DNA of 32,192 nucleotides from Helicobacter sp. 12S02232-10. Lineage in GTDB: Bacteria; Campylobacterota; Campylobacteria; Campylobacterales; Helicobacteraceae. Below the pieces are notes generated by a model, which was not told the origin of the DNA, searched no databases, and saw only the letters and a list, made by a program, of their open reading frames with translations. The stretch is taken from NCBI RefSeq assembly GCF_002272895.1, contig NZ_MLAQ01000012.1, positions 1 to 32,192 on the forward strand, in the 5' to 3' direction. The stretch's first letter is position 1. Every line of letters starts with the position of its first letter. A program made the position numbers and the translations under genes. Positions 1-7,744 of this stretch are shown piece after piece.

Positions 1-132
1 TCTCTCTATTAGAAAATCCAAAAGAGGTAAAAATTAAAAATTAATCGGAGAGTTTTAAATGAGGCTCACCTGAATGGGATTGGAATATTACAGGCAAGTA
101 GCTTAAGGTTTGCTGAAAGAGTTAGAACTTAG
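1..132 (+). pseudogene. Broken 3' end of an unrecognised plus-strand gene
   Basis: Reading from base 3, a frame runs SLLENPKEVKIKN and stops at 42-44. Just before that stop a 7-bp tandem duplication (TAAAAAT at 28-34 and 35-41) shifts the frame. If one copy is removed the frame continues smoothly through INRRVLNEAH and ends ...SSLRFAERVRT at a TAG (130-132). The protein-like text on both sides of the duplication suggests one gene interrupted by slipped-strand duplication, so either a pseudogene or an ON/OFF switch. The family is not recognised and the 5' part lies outside the window. It would converge on lpxL. The alternative is that a real gene simply ends at 44 and the rest is chance. Confidence 0.35.
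28..41. repeat. 7-bp tandem duplication (TAAAAAT x2)
   Basis: Two perfect adjacent copies of TAAAAAT. Seven bases is not a multiple of three, so the second copy changes the reading frame of the plus-strand ORF that crosses it. Removing one copy joins two otherwise broken frames. Confidence 0.7.
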
Positions 133-175
133 AAACAAAATAAATTTTGCCGATTTTATAATTCTCTTAATAAAA

Positions 176-1090
176 TTAATGGCGATAAATTTCAGAATAA
201 GCGCTTTTCCAACGTTTATGAAACCAAAACCAACTTGAAGGATTCTCTCTGATAGCAGCCTCTGTAACATTAGCTTGAATCTGTGTGGCCTCTTGAATAT
301 CTGCATCAGAATCTTTGCTCGTTTTTGTGCGAATGGGTGGATAGAATTTGATTTGAAACTTAGAATAATCCTCATTGAAGTCTATAAAAACTGGAACAAT
401 ATCAATTTCAAATCTCCTCGAAAGGATTGAAGCGATCGTGGTATGAGTGGCTTTTTTCCCAAAAAAATTAACCCATATTCCTTCATCAGGCGAAATATTT
501 TGATCAACAAGTATGCCTGCAAGCGTATTCCCTTTGCTATACATTTTTAGCAAATGCCTAAAAGCACCTTTTTTTTCTATGAGTTTAACCCCGCAAGCCT
601 CCCTACGACTAATAATTAAACGATTAATCGCTTCATAATCTGTCAATCTTCCTAAAGACGCTAAATGATATGTGCTGTATTTATGAGGCAAAACTGTTGC
701 CATTGCTTCCCAACACCCAAAGTGTGCCCCCATCAATATAGCGCTCCCATTATTTCTCAAAGAATCCCCTAAATAAGGTTCGTTTAAAAATTCAAATTTC
801 TTTTCATACTTCTCTTTGGGAATATAAACAACACGAAAGCCTTCAAGCAAAATGAAAGCAAAATTTCTATAACAACGTTTAATAATCTCTTTTTTTTGAC
901 AATATTCCATATTCTGTCCATAAACAAAATCCAAATTTGCCATCGCGTCTTTAAAACGCCTTTTATCAAGTCCTCGCATTAATAAGGCTATCAGATCAAC
1001 AAGGAATAAAAAAACTTTGTGGGGCATCTTAGACAAAAAAAAGCCGAAAAAATTCACACTCCACTCAAGCAATTTAGCAAAAAACTTCAT
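176..1090 (-). CDS. lpxL: Lipid A biosynthesis acyltransferase (LpxL/HtrB family)
   Basis: Transfers a secondary acyl chain to Kdo-lipid A at the inner membrane. The 304-residue protein has the hydrophobic N-terminus of the family (about residues 11-38) and the catalytic HX4E motif as HFGCWE (H123, E128). Further conserved text lies around the GILVDQNIS stretch and the C-terminal WFWFHKRWK motif, which is typical of HtrB/MsbB proteins. The ATG at 1090 is chosen because it overlaps the waaC stop as ATGA and follows AAGGGA at good spacing; an upstream in-frame start would lie deep inside waaC. It is the last gene of the fdxA-ppx-waaC-lpxL run. Which chain and position it acylates cannot be told from sequence. 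Confidence 0.9.
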   Translation of the reverse strand: MKFFAKLLEWSVNFFGFFLSKMPHKVFLFLVDLIALLMRGLDKRRFKDAMANLDFVYGQNMEYCQKKEIIKRCYRNFAFILLEGFRVVYIPKEKYEKKFEFLNEPYLGDSLRNNGSAILMGAHFGCWEAMATVLPHKYSTYHLASLGRLTDYEAINRLIISRREACGVKLIEKKGAFRHLLKMYSKGNTLAGILVDQNISPDEGIWVNFFGKKATHTTIASILSRRFEIDIVPVFIDFNEDYSKFQIKFYPPIRTKTSKDSDADIQEATQIQANVTEAAIRENPSSWFWFHKRWKSAYSEIYRH

Positions 1091-2097
1091 AAAATTTCCC
1101 TTATGGCTTTTTCTATCATTTGCGGAGAAATCGAACAAATTGAAAAATCATTTTTATCATAATTTGCATTCAAATTACCGCTCAAAGAAATATTTCTACC
1201 TCCAGGCAATCTAAAACGATCAATAGGCGTATTACCATAAAGGGTAACAGAAGCCCTTTGCATTGCCCAAGCCAAGTGAGTCGTGCCGGTATCACCTCCC
1301 ACTACCAAATCAACTCTAGCAACCAAAGCTTTCAATTCATCCAAATTCAATCTAGGGAGAATAATTGCATCGGCTAAACTACAAATTTGATTAAAAAGTT
1401 TTTGCGCTCTTTGATGGTGCTCATACCACAACAAGGCAATTTTTAAATTTAAATCTTGAAGCAAACTTACAAGTTTGGTATATTGCTCTATCGGATATGC
1501 CTTATTATCAATCGAAGCTTCTAAAACAAACAAAACAATCTTTTTTTCTTCATTCAAAAATAAATTATTTATTTTAGCCAATGCATTTGCCGAATAACCA
1601 AAAGCATTTTTTCTATCTTTTAAACACGTTTCAAATTCGACTTGATAGTCAAAAGCCCCATAAATTAGTTTTGCATTGCGTTCTAAAATATTATTTTGAT
1701 AAGGAATGCCAAACTTCTGACTATAAAATAAAGAAGCAAATTTTTCACGGATAGAATTTTTATCGAAACCGACAAATTTATCTTTCTTGAGCATACTCCC
1801 AATGATGGCTGATTTGATAAGTCCTTGCAAATCAATGACAATATCATATCTTCCACACCCTTGCAAAGTTTTCCAAAGACCATAGATACAAAACACATTC
1901 TTAGATTTAAGTAACTTTTTAAAAGGCAATTTATGCAATACATCAATACAAGAGGAATGATCCAAAATATCTCCAAATGCTTCATCAACAAACCAATGAA
2001 TTTCGAGATTGGGACAAACAGTTTTTAAGTAAGGTAAAAAAACCGCACTCACAATGATATCTCCCAAAGCTGAAAGACGGACAATTGCGGCTTTCAA
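1087..2097 (-). CDS. waaC: ADP-heptose:LPS heptosyltransferase I
   Basis: Adds the first L,D-heptose to Kdo of the lipopolysaccharide inner core, at the cytoplasmic face of the inner membrane. The 336-residue protein is a GT9-family enzyme. It opens with the Rossmann start VRLSALGDIIVSAVFLPYL and has the C-terminal nucleotide-sugar site VVGGDTGTTHLAWAM followed by TLYGNTPIDRFRLPGG. The start codon is TTG, overlapping the ppx stop as TTGA, with GGGAGAAG upstream. Its own stop overlaps the lpxL start as ATGA. Lying between ppx and lpxL, it couples core-sugar and lipid A acylation genes in one transcript. Confidence 0.92.
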   Translation of the reverse strand: MKAAIVRLSALGDIIVSAVFLPYLKTVCPNLEIHWFVDEAFGDILDHSSCIDVLHKLPFKKLLKSKNVFCIYGLWKTLQGCGRYDIVIDLQGLIKSAIIGSMLKKDKFVGFDKNSIREKFASLFYSQKFGIPYQNNILERNAKLIYGAFDYQVEFETCLKDRKNAFGYSANALAKINNLFLNEEKKIVLFVLEASIDNKAYPIEQYTKLVSLLQDLNLKIALLWYEHHQRAQKLFNQICSLADAIILPRLNLDELKALVARVDLVVGGDTGTTHLAWAMQRASVTLYGNTPIDRFRLPGGRNISLSGNLNANYDKNDFSICSISPQMIEKAIREIL

Positions 2098-3575
2098 AAA
2101 GTCTTCTCCCGAAAAAATTCTATTTGAAAATCTAAAGGTTTTACTAACCTCATCACAGCCTCTTCAGACAAATAAAGCTCACTGCAACTCTTTACTTTTA
2201 ATTTGCCCTCTTCATAGCAATAACACAGATCTTTAGGCAAATTTGCAATACACATTGCTTCTGCCATCCCCAAAATAAAACTTAACCATTGTAAAGTCAA
2301 AATCGGGGGCATAATATCACTGATATGAGCGATTGAATTATCCTTTGGAATCTTTTTATTACTAAATTGTGCCAACAAACAAATAATTGCCTTGTCCTGA
2401 TGTGAAAATCCATAATCTAGAGCATTTAATAAAAAATAAGCGCTATGCTCGTGAGAATCATAAAAGCTTAAAACCTTCCCGATACTTGAAAGCATCCCTG
2501 CAATCTCAAGATGAAACTTGTATTTCTCTTCAATTTTATGCAAAACCTTCAATGCATCAAAAATCTTCAGACATTCTCTTTTAACATTACTCCCGTGTTT
2601 TTTATGGATCAAAAATCTGTCTGTGAGCGAACTCAAAGAAGGATTAAAGCCTTTAGGAAAAGAATATTTTTGATTTCGAAGCAAATCGCTTAAAAACACT
2701 CCCTCTCTAACACCCACACCACTTGTGGTGATGATTTTAGCTCCAAATTTTTCCAGCAAAACAGAAAGTATCAAAGCCCCGCTTCGAATATTGTCTTTTC
2801 TATCTTCAGTAACCCCAAGACTTTCAAGCTTTTCTTCTTTGGTCATATAAATTTTTTCAATGAAGCGCAAATGGTCTCTTATATCCACTTCATACCCGTG
2901 CAACACATCAATAGGATAGCCCGTATTACGCATAATCATCTTTGAAATTGCTCGAATCGTTCCGCCGATACCAAAAACATTCAAATGGCGGTAAGTATTT
3001 GGAATTTTTTCAATTTCTTTTTTGATAAATTCTTTTGCAGACTTTAAATCTTCTTTTTTATCAAAAAAAAGCTCTTTCAAACGAATTGTTCCAATATTCA
3101 AAGATACCAGATCTGAAATCCTACCTTCTTTGATAAAGGCACACTCCGTACTCCCACCCCCTATATCAATAGTGATACCATCTTTTTTATGAGAAAGATT
3201 TGCACAAGCAATGCCCCCATAAAAAGCTTCTCTTTGTCCATCTATAACTTTTATTTGTATCCCACAAGCTCTTCTCACACGAGCTATAAAATCCTTTGCA
3301 TTCGGAGCATCTCTGATTGCACTTGTAGCGACACATAAAATTTTTTTGCTACCATATTTTTGTGAGATTTGCTTGAATTCCTCTAAAGTTTTCAATGCTC
3401 TGTGCATAGGAATTTCTTGGAGAACTCCTCCAAACCCATAACTACCCTCTGAAATTCTGACTTTTGATTTTATCTCATATAAAAGATAAAATCCAAATCG
3501 ACTCGTCTTCTGAAAAATGGCCATTCGAGCAGAATTGGAACCGATGTCAATAACGGTAGTTATTTTTGCCATCAT
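2094..3575 (-). CDS. ppx: Ppx/GppA exopolyphosphatase / pppGpp phosphohydrolase
   Basis: Cytoplasmic phosphatase of the ASKHA fold that hydrolyses polyphosphate and/or pppGpp. The 493 residues hold both phosphate-binding loops: DIGSNSAR (residues 10-17) and DIGGGSTE (137-144). The likely catalytic glutamate is E116 in GQREAFYG. A C-terminal helical, HD-like half (from about residue 310) gives the usual long-form length. The ATG at 3575 overlaps the ferredoxin stop as ATGA and follows a strong AGAGGGGGA. A second ATG follows directly, so the true start could be one codon later. Whether the main substrate is polyphosphate or pppGpp cannot be decided from sequence. Confidence 0.92.
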   Translation of the reverse strand: MMAKITTVIDIGSNSARMAIFQKTSRFGFYLLYEIKSKVRISEGSYGFGGVLQEIPMHRALKTLEEFKQISQKYGSKKILCVATSAIRDAPNAKDFIARVRRACGIQIKVIDGQREAFYGGIACANLSHKKDGITIDIGGGSTECAFIKEGRISDLVSLNIGTIRLKELFFDKKEDLKSAKEFIKKEIEKIPNTYRHLNVFGIGGTIRAISKMIMRNTGYPIDVLHGYEVDIRDHLRFIEKIYMTKEEKLESLGVTEDRKDNIRSGALILSVLLEKFGAKIITTSGVGVREGVFLSDLLRNQKYSFPKGFNPSLSSLTDRFLIHKKHGSNVKRECLKIFDALKVLHKIEEKYKFHLEIAGMLSSIGKVLSFYDSHEHSAYFLLNALDYGFSHQDKAIICLLAQFSNKKIPKDNSIAHISDIMPPILTLQWLSFILGMAEAMCIANLPKDLCYCYEEGKLKVKSCSELYLSEEAVMRLVKPLDFQIEFFREKTF

Positions 3576-3823
3576 TCCCCCTCTTGAAACTGCTCGTATT
3601 TATATTTTAATTCTTCAACACTTTCAACATTATCAGGATCGGGGATAATTGCATCAACAGGACAAACGCCCACACAACTTGGTTCATCATAATACCCGAC
3701 GCATTCAGTGCATCTATCAGGATCGATCACATAAAACGGATCACCTTCTTCAATGGCCTCATTTGGGCACTCTTCTCTACAAGCATCACAAGCAATGCAT
3801 TCATCATTTATCAATAAAGACAT
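3572..3823 (-). CDS. fdxA: 2[4Fe-4S] ferredoxin, YfhL/FdxA type
   Basis: Small cytoplasmic electron carrier of 83 residues. Cluster I ligands are C9, C12, C15 and C19-Pro. Cluster II ligands are C38, C41, C50 and C54-Pro, with an extended 8-residue gap between the second and third cysteine that is typical of YfhL-type ferredoxins. The tail is acidic (ending KYEQFQEGE). The start is preceded by GGAG. It heads the four-gene operon with ppx, waaC and lpxL. The H. pylori homologue (HP0277, fdxA) is the ferredoxin discussed in connection with metronidazole susceptibility, and it also lies next to ppx and waaC. Confidence 0.92.
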   Translation of the reverse strand: MSLLINDECIACDACREECPNEAIEEGDPFYVIDPDRCTECVGYYDEPSCVGVCPVDAIIPDPDNVESVEELKYKYEQFQEGE

Positions 3824-3891
3824 TTTTAACTCCGTAATATTCTAAATATTTCAAATCAAAAAATATCTTTTAACCAAAATATTCTTAACAT

Positions 3892-4581
3892 TTATTTAAT
3901 TTCATCACGAACTAAAAACATATCCACCCCATAAGAACTCTTTTTATTTAAATCAAAGTTTTCAAGAGGCAAATCGCAAAAAATAATTTTAGAATTTGGA
4001 CAAAAACTGAGTAAATTTGAAAAATCTTGAGCAATATAAATCATTTCAGCTTTCACAAAAATCGCTGCTTTCAACTCTTTCAAAGATGTAATCTTAACAA
4101 TAGCTAAAAGCCCGAGTCTGCGGGCAAAATCATACATAGAGCCCAAATCTTTACCCAAAAGTCCTGCTTCCAAAATAACCCCATCACTTCCATAAACGAC
4201 TGATTCAAGCAATTGGTAAGGTTGGATAAAAATATCGCTGTGAATAATAAATTTTTCACTATAGCGCCGCAAATGAGCAAGGCAATCAAAAACTTCTATG
4301 GGCGGAGCACCCTGCTCATAGACAGAAGTAAAATCAAGTGCAATCGCTTTTGAATCGTATTTAAGTAAAAAAGAAAGTTTTTCATCAGAAAAAGGCGGAC
4401 AAAACAACATTTTATCAGCAATATCTTGTTCTTTACTTCTTTTAAAATCACAAACCTGTGCCCTTGGCATATAAGGGTTATAGGCCAAGCTCCTGCCCAA
4501 AAAATCAAAAGACAGAAGCTTTTCTCTATCCTTAAGACTTTGTTTGAGATTTTCAAGACTTTTTGAGGTATAGGACATCAT
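3892..4581 (-). CDS. TrpC-like (indole-3-glycerol-phosphate synthase fold) protein, probably non-catalytic
   Basis: 229 residues from the ATG that overlaps the upstream TPR gene's stop as ATGA (a longer TTG start at 4590 is possible). The middle aligns by eye with indole-3-glycerol-phosphate synthase: IHSDIFIQPYQ resembles the LRKDFIIDPYQ strand, YGSDGVILEAGLL resembles the GADAILL strand, and ARRLGLLAIVKITSLKELKAA resembles the A..LG...LVEVH..EEL..A segment. However, the GINNRDL loop is replaced by IYIAQDFSNL, the lysine of LRKDF is not kept, and the C-terminal GES phosphate site is not seen. At about 230 residues it is also short for TrpC (about 255-260). It is therefore probably a pseudo-enzyme or has another role. 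Its link to the TPR gene suggests co-translation, not tryptophan synthesis. Confidence 0.65.
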   Translation of the reverse strand: MMSYTSKSLENLKQSLKDREKLLSFDFLGRSLAYNPYMPRAQVCDFKRSKEQDIADKMLFCPPFSDEKLSFLLKYDSKAIALDFTSVYEQGAPPIEVFDCLAHLRRYSEKFIIHSDIFIQPYQLLESVVYGSDGVILEAGLLGKDLGSMYDFARRLGLLAIVKITSLKELKAAIFVKAEMIYIAQDFSNLLSFCPNSKIIFCDLPLENFDLNKKSSYGVDMFLVRDEIK

Positions 4582-5849
4582 TGCTTGCAAGCATTGATAA
4601 TTTGGAAATGGGATTCAAGTTCAGATTCAGTCTCCATCTCTTCTTTTGGAATCGTTGAAAAAATTTTTTTAGCTTCTGCACACTTACCCAATTTGTAATA
4701 TCCCCACGCAAGAGAATCAACGTAAGAAATTGATCCGGGGTCAATTTCTAAAGCAACCTTGACATAATCAATCCCTTTTTTGATGTCTATACTATAATCA
4801 ATAAGCATATAACCTAAAAAATTATAAAAAAATGCATCTTGATCATTTAAATTTTCTTTGTTATTTGAAATTTCTTTTTTTCGTTCCTTAATGGCGTATT
4901 CAAGCTTTTGGACAATTTTTTTAATTGTTTCTTTATTTGGCGTTTCCATAGCTTCATACAAATAAACAGCTTCTAAAGCCAAATATTTCGGATCCTTTTG
5001 CTGTTGATAAATCAATCCCGCCTGTTTGGCCGCTAGAGAAAATTCTTTTTGCACAATATACAAATCAAGCAAAAGATGTCCATTTAAAGGAAAAGTTTCG
5101 GCAATTTCTTGGGCTTGTTTATATTTTTTCTGCGATGCCAAAATCCAAATATAATATCTTCCATTTTGAACCGTTGGAGATTTTTGATAGATTTCTTTAA
5201 AAACCTCTTCTGCATCTTTCAAATCATTAAACTGCACAAAAGTATTCAAACTCTTCTGACACAGCTCCTCTGAACAGCCATATTTTCTAAGATGTGATTT
5301 TAAAAAATTTAACCCGCCGACTTTGTCATTCTTGGCCAAATAAATGGTTACAATTTTTTCCAAAGCCTCTTCATTATGCGTCGCATTATAAAATTTATCC
5401 AACAAACTAAAAGCCTTATCAAATTCCTTTTGACTCAAATAAAGTGTTCCCAACACATTATCCACAATCAAAGAATCTTCTTGCTTTTTGATTGCTTCAA
5501 GCAATGAAGTTGCTTTTTTAATCTCTCCCATTCGGATATAGCTATCAGCAAGAATTTTATTTGTAGGTAGATCTTTTGTATCCTTAGTGATTTTTTGATA
5601 AAGCAAAGCAAACTTCAAGGCGGTTTGAAAATCGCCCATATTCGCCGCAGAAACAGCTGCTTCTTTTGCATAATTGATATTATCAGTCTCTTTATACAAT
5701 TTCAAATAACCATCTTTAGCAGTTGCAAAATCTCCTCGACTAAAAGCATCTGAACTGATCATTAAATCATTGTCTTCTGAGAAAGCATTTGCCTTCAATG
5801 CAATGCACAGAACCAAACCAAAACCTATTTTTAGGATATTTTTGAGCAT
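4578..5849 (-). CDS. Periplasmic tetratricopeptide-repeat protein
   Basis: 423 residues from the ATG at 5849, chosen because AAAGG sits seven bases upstream and a signal peptide starts there (MLKNILKIGFGL..., probable cut after ALKANA). The mature protein is built of degenerate TPR helices along its length, for example AKDGYLKLYKETDNINYAKEA, ADSYIRMGEIKKATSLLEA and DSLAWGYYKLGKCAEAKKIF near the C-terminus. No catalytic motif is visible, so it is likely a scaffold or adaptor in the periplasm or at the outer membrane. Its 5' end overlaps the YkgJ gene by 19 bases, and its stop overlaps the TrpC-like gene. The function is unknown. Confidence 0.8.
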   Translation of the reverse strand: MLKNILKIGFGLVLCIALKANAFSEDNDLMISSDAFSRGDFATAKDGYLKLYKETDNINYAKEAAVSAANMGDFQTALKFALLYQKITKDTKDLPTNKILADSYIRMGEIKKATSLLEAIKKQEDSLIVDNVLGTLYLSQKEFDKAFSLLDKFYNATHNEEALEKIVTIYLAKNDKVGGLNFLKSHLRKYGCSEELCQKSLNTFVQFNDLKDAEEVFKEIYQKSPTVQNGRYYIWILASQKKYKQAQEIAETFPLNGHLLLDLYIVQKEFSLAAKQAGLIYQQQKDPKYLALEAVYLYEAMETPNKETIKKIVQKLEYAIKERKKEISNNKENLNDQDAFFYNFLGYMLIDYSIDIKKGIDYVKVALEIDPGSISYVDSLAWGYYKLGKCAEAKKIFSTIPKEEMETESELESHFQIINACKQ

Positions 5850-6229
5850 TTTACACCTTTGCATAATTTGCATAAATTTTCTAATTCTTTGTTGGTAACA
5901 TTATTTTTTTTATACCCTTCCCAAAATGGAAAATTTACGCATTGTTTAGGTCTAACCTCATAAATACAACATTTTTTAGTAATATCATCAAAAAAAACAC
6001 ACGCAACGCCATCAATGCTCTTTTTCTCCAAAAACGAAAATTTATACCCTACCTTTTTAACATATCTTTGTGTAAATTTATCAAATGAGATACCCAAAAA
6101 ATCACTCACTTGCAATAATTCATCAATCGTGGCAAAAATATACCCGCTCTCGCCGGTACAACATTTTCCTCCACAATCCTCACATTCCTTCCCATCAAAA
6201 CCAAAGTCAAAATCATTATTTTCAACCAT
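5831..6229 (-). CDS. YkgJ-family cysteine-cluster (zinc/iron-chelating) protein
   Basis: 132 residues with the YkgJ (UPF0153) cysteine pattern: C16, C19, C23 and C24 in ECEDCGGKCCTG, then CVFFDDITKKCCIYEVRPKQC in the middle (C..CC..C), followed by FPFWEGY and a terminal LCKLCKGVKC. Proteins of this family are thought to bind zinc or an Fe-S cluster, and their biochemical role is not settled. AAGGAAAGG precedes the ATG. It is the first gene of a three-gene run with the TPR and TrpC-like proteins. The H. pylori counterpart is probably HP0274 (from memory). Confidence 0.85.
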   Translation of the reverse strand: MVENNDFDFGFDGKECEDCGGKCCTGESGYIFATIDELLQVSDFLGISFDKFTQRYVKKVGYKFSFLEKKSIDGVACVFFDDITKKCCIYEVRPKQCVNFPFWEGYKKNNVTNKELENLCKLCKGVKCSKIS

Positions 6230-6262
6230 CTTGCCTTTCCTTAATCAGGCAATTAGGATGAA

Positions 6263-7648
6263 TCAAAAATCGTATTTAAGCGTCACCACAGTCCTGCCCA
6301 TTAACATATCCCCAAGCATCTGTGAATAAACTACAGAACCGGTGAAATCTTTTGTAAAAGCATAGCTAATTTGTGGAGAGATTTCAACCAATTCGGAATT
6401 TGCTGTAACATTATCAGGTCTTGCTGGAATAACCGAACCTCTGTCGCTAGGATTATTTCTGATTCTTTTGGAACCTTTTTTCATATAAGGATAACGGTTG
6501 TTGCCCCCTATCCACACAGCATCAAAGCCGATTCCAATCCCATTGCCAAACTTATATTTATGCGTAAAATACACTACTTTTAAGCTTGTATTTTTTACCC
6601 CGCCTGCTCCAGTCCAGCCAAATCCCATCAAGCCCCCTGCAATGATACCATTCCACAATTGACCTCCCACATCAAAAGCGCCTTTACTATCAAGCATCGT
6701 GCCATATCCTTGACCAAAACTACCGATATAGCCCAATTTTCCTGTATAGCCTCCAGCCTTGAGATTAGCTTGGAGATTATAAATTCCCCTTGTTTTTGCA
6801 TAGCCTCCATAAGGTTTTCCCTCCGGATCCAAACCTGCTAAATTAGAAAAATAAGTCGCTAAATTTGTCCCACCAGTATGAAACCTTGCATTATCACTCA
6901 TTACAGTTCCAGCAATCTGACCAATAAGACCTATACTCCATCCATCAAACTGAAATTTATAATGAATGTCACCAAACATCATCATATCATAAAGTTGTTG
7001 TGCCCAGCTGTAATACAATTTAAAACCAAGATTTTTAATCTTGAAGTCTTTATCGCTCTCAACACCCAAAATAACCAAATTATTCCCGATACCATAAGTT
7101 AAGGCTTGATTCATTGCAAGCATAATATTATCAGTCATCCAGCTATCATAAGCAGAAGCATAAAAGCGAATCCCTTCAACATCTTTGTTTTCAATCATTC
7201 CCCCAATTCCTCTATCCCCGTAGGAAGTCCCAGCATTGAGAGCTGAAACGATATTCATCTGTCCAACCCTCACAGTTGTCTTTGTGGATTCAAAAGTCTT
7301 ATTGATATAAAGATTGCTCACGTTAAAAACATCTGGAGCAGATTTATTATCAATCCTAGGTGCCCTACTGCCTCCAATCGAGTTGTCTGCAGTCACAGCA
7401 TCAGGAACGCCCGGACCATAAGCTGCGAATAATCCCACAGTCAAACTATAGCCATTAAACTCTCCAGAATGGACATTGGGTAAAAAGAACATTTGATAAC
7501 CCTGACCCGAACCATCCCTGCCATCGCTGTAAAAATATTTTCCCCTAAGCCACCCGTCTAAGGTTGCATTTTCTATTATATCCTTGAGCGAAGAAGCTTC
7601 TAACATAATAGACATACTTATTAAAACAATAAGTTTTAAAAACTTCAT
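6263..7648 (-). CDS. Hof-family (OprD-like) outer membrane porin, copy 2
   Basis: 461-residue outer membrane beta-barrel with a signal peptide (MKFLKLIVLISMSIMLEAS, cut probably before SLKDI). The C-terminus alternates and ends in phenylalanine (VVTLKYDF), the usual signal for barrel assembly. Hof-type text includes the early DGWLRGKYFYSDGRDGSG, then DVFNVSNLYINKTFESTKTT with VRVGQMN, then DRGIGGMIEN, and YDSWMTDN. It is a clear paralogue of the next gene upstream. A strong CAGGAGGACAG ribosome site and a TATAAT at 7688-7693 suggest its own promoter. The substrate is unknown. Confidence 0.88.
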   Translation of the reverse strand: MKFLKLIVLISMSIMLEASSLKDIIENATLDGWLRGKYFYSDGRDGSGQGYQMFFLPNVHSGEFNGYSLTVGLFAAYGPGVPDAVTADNSIGGSRAPRIDNKSAPDVFNVSNLYINKTFESTKTTVRVGQMNIVSALNAGTSYGDRGIGGMIENKDVEGIRFYASAYDSWMTDNIMLAMNQALTYGIGNNLVILGVESDKDFKIKNLGFKLYYSWAQQLYDMMMFGDIHYKFQFDGWSIGLIGQIAGTVMSDNARFHTGGTNLATYFSNLAGLDPEGKPYGGYAKTRGIYNLQANLKAGGYTGKLGYIGSFGQGYGTMLDSKGAFDVGGQLWNGIIAGGLMGFGWTGAGGVKNTSLKVVYFTHKYKFGNGIGIGFDAVWIGGNNRYPYMKKGSKRIRNNPSDRGSVIPARPDNVTANSELVEISPQISYAFTKDFTGSVVYSQMLGDMLMGRTVVTLKYDF

Positions 7649-7687
7649 ATCTGTCCTCCTGAGCTTTAGATTTTTAAAACATTGTCC

Positions 7688-7693
7688 ATTATA
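7688..7693 (-). promoter_or_regulatory. -10 element for the second porin gene
   Basis: The minus strand reads TATAAT here, about 40 bases upstream of the porin ATG, in the 96-base gap between the two porin genes. No good -35 is seen, which is normal for Helicobacter sigma-70 promoters. Confidence 0.5.
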
Positions 7694-7744
7694 AGAATAT
7701 AAACTTAAAAATCTAACAAAATTTCTTGATTCATTTAGAAATCA

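Noticed and set aside
3839-3844. TAGAAT as the fdxA promoter -10
   Set aside because: It would start transcription about 9 bases before the ATG and remove the ribosome site, so it cannot be the main promoter.
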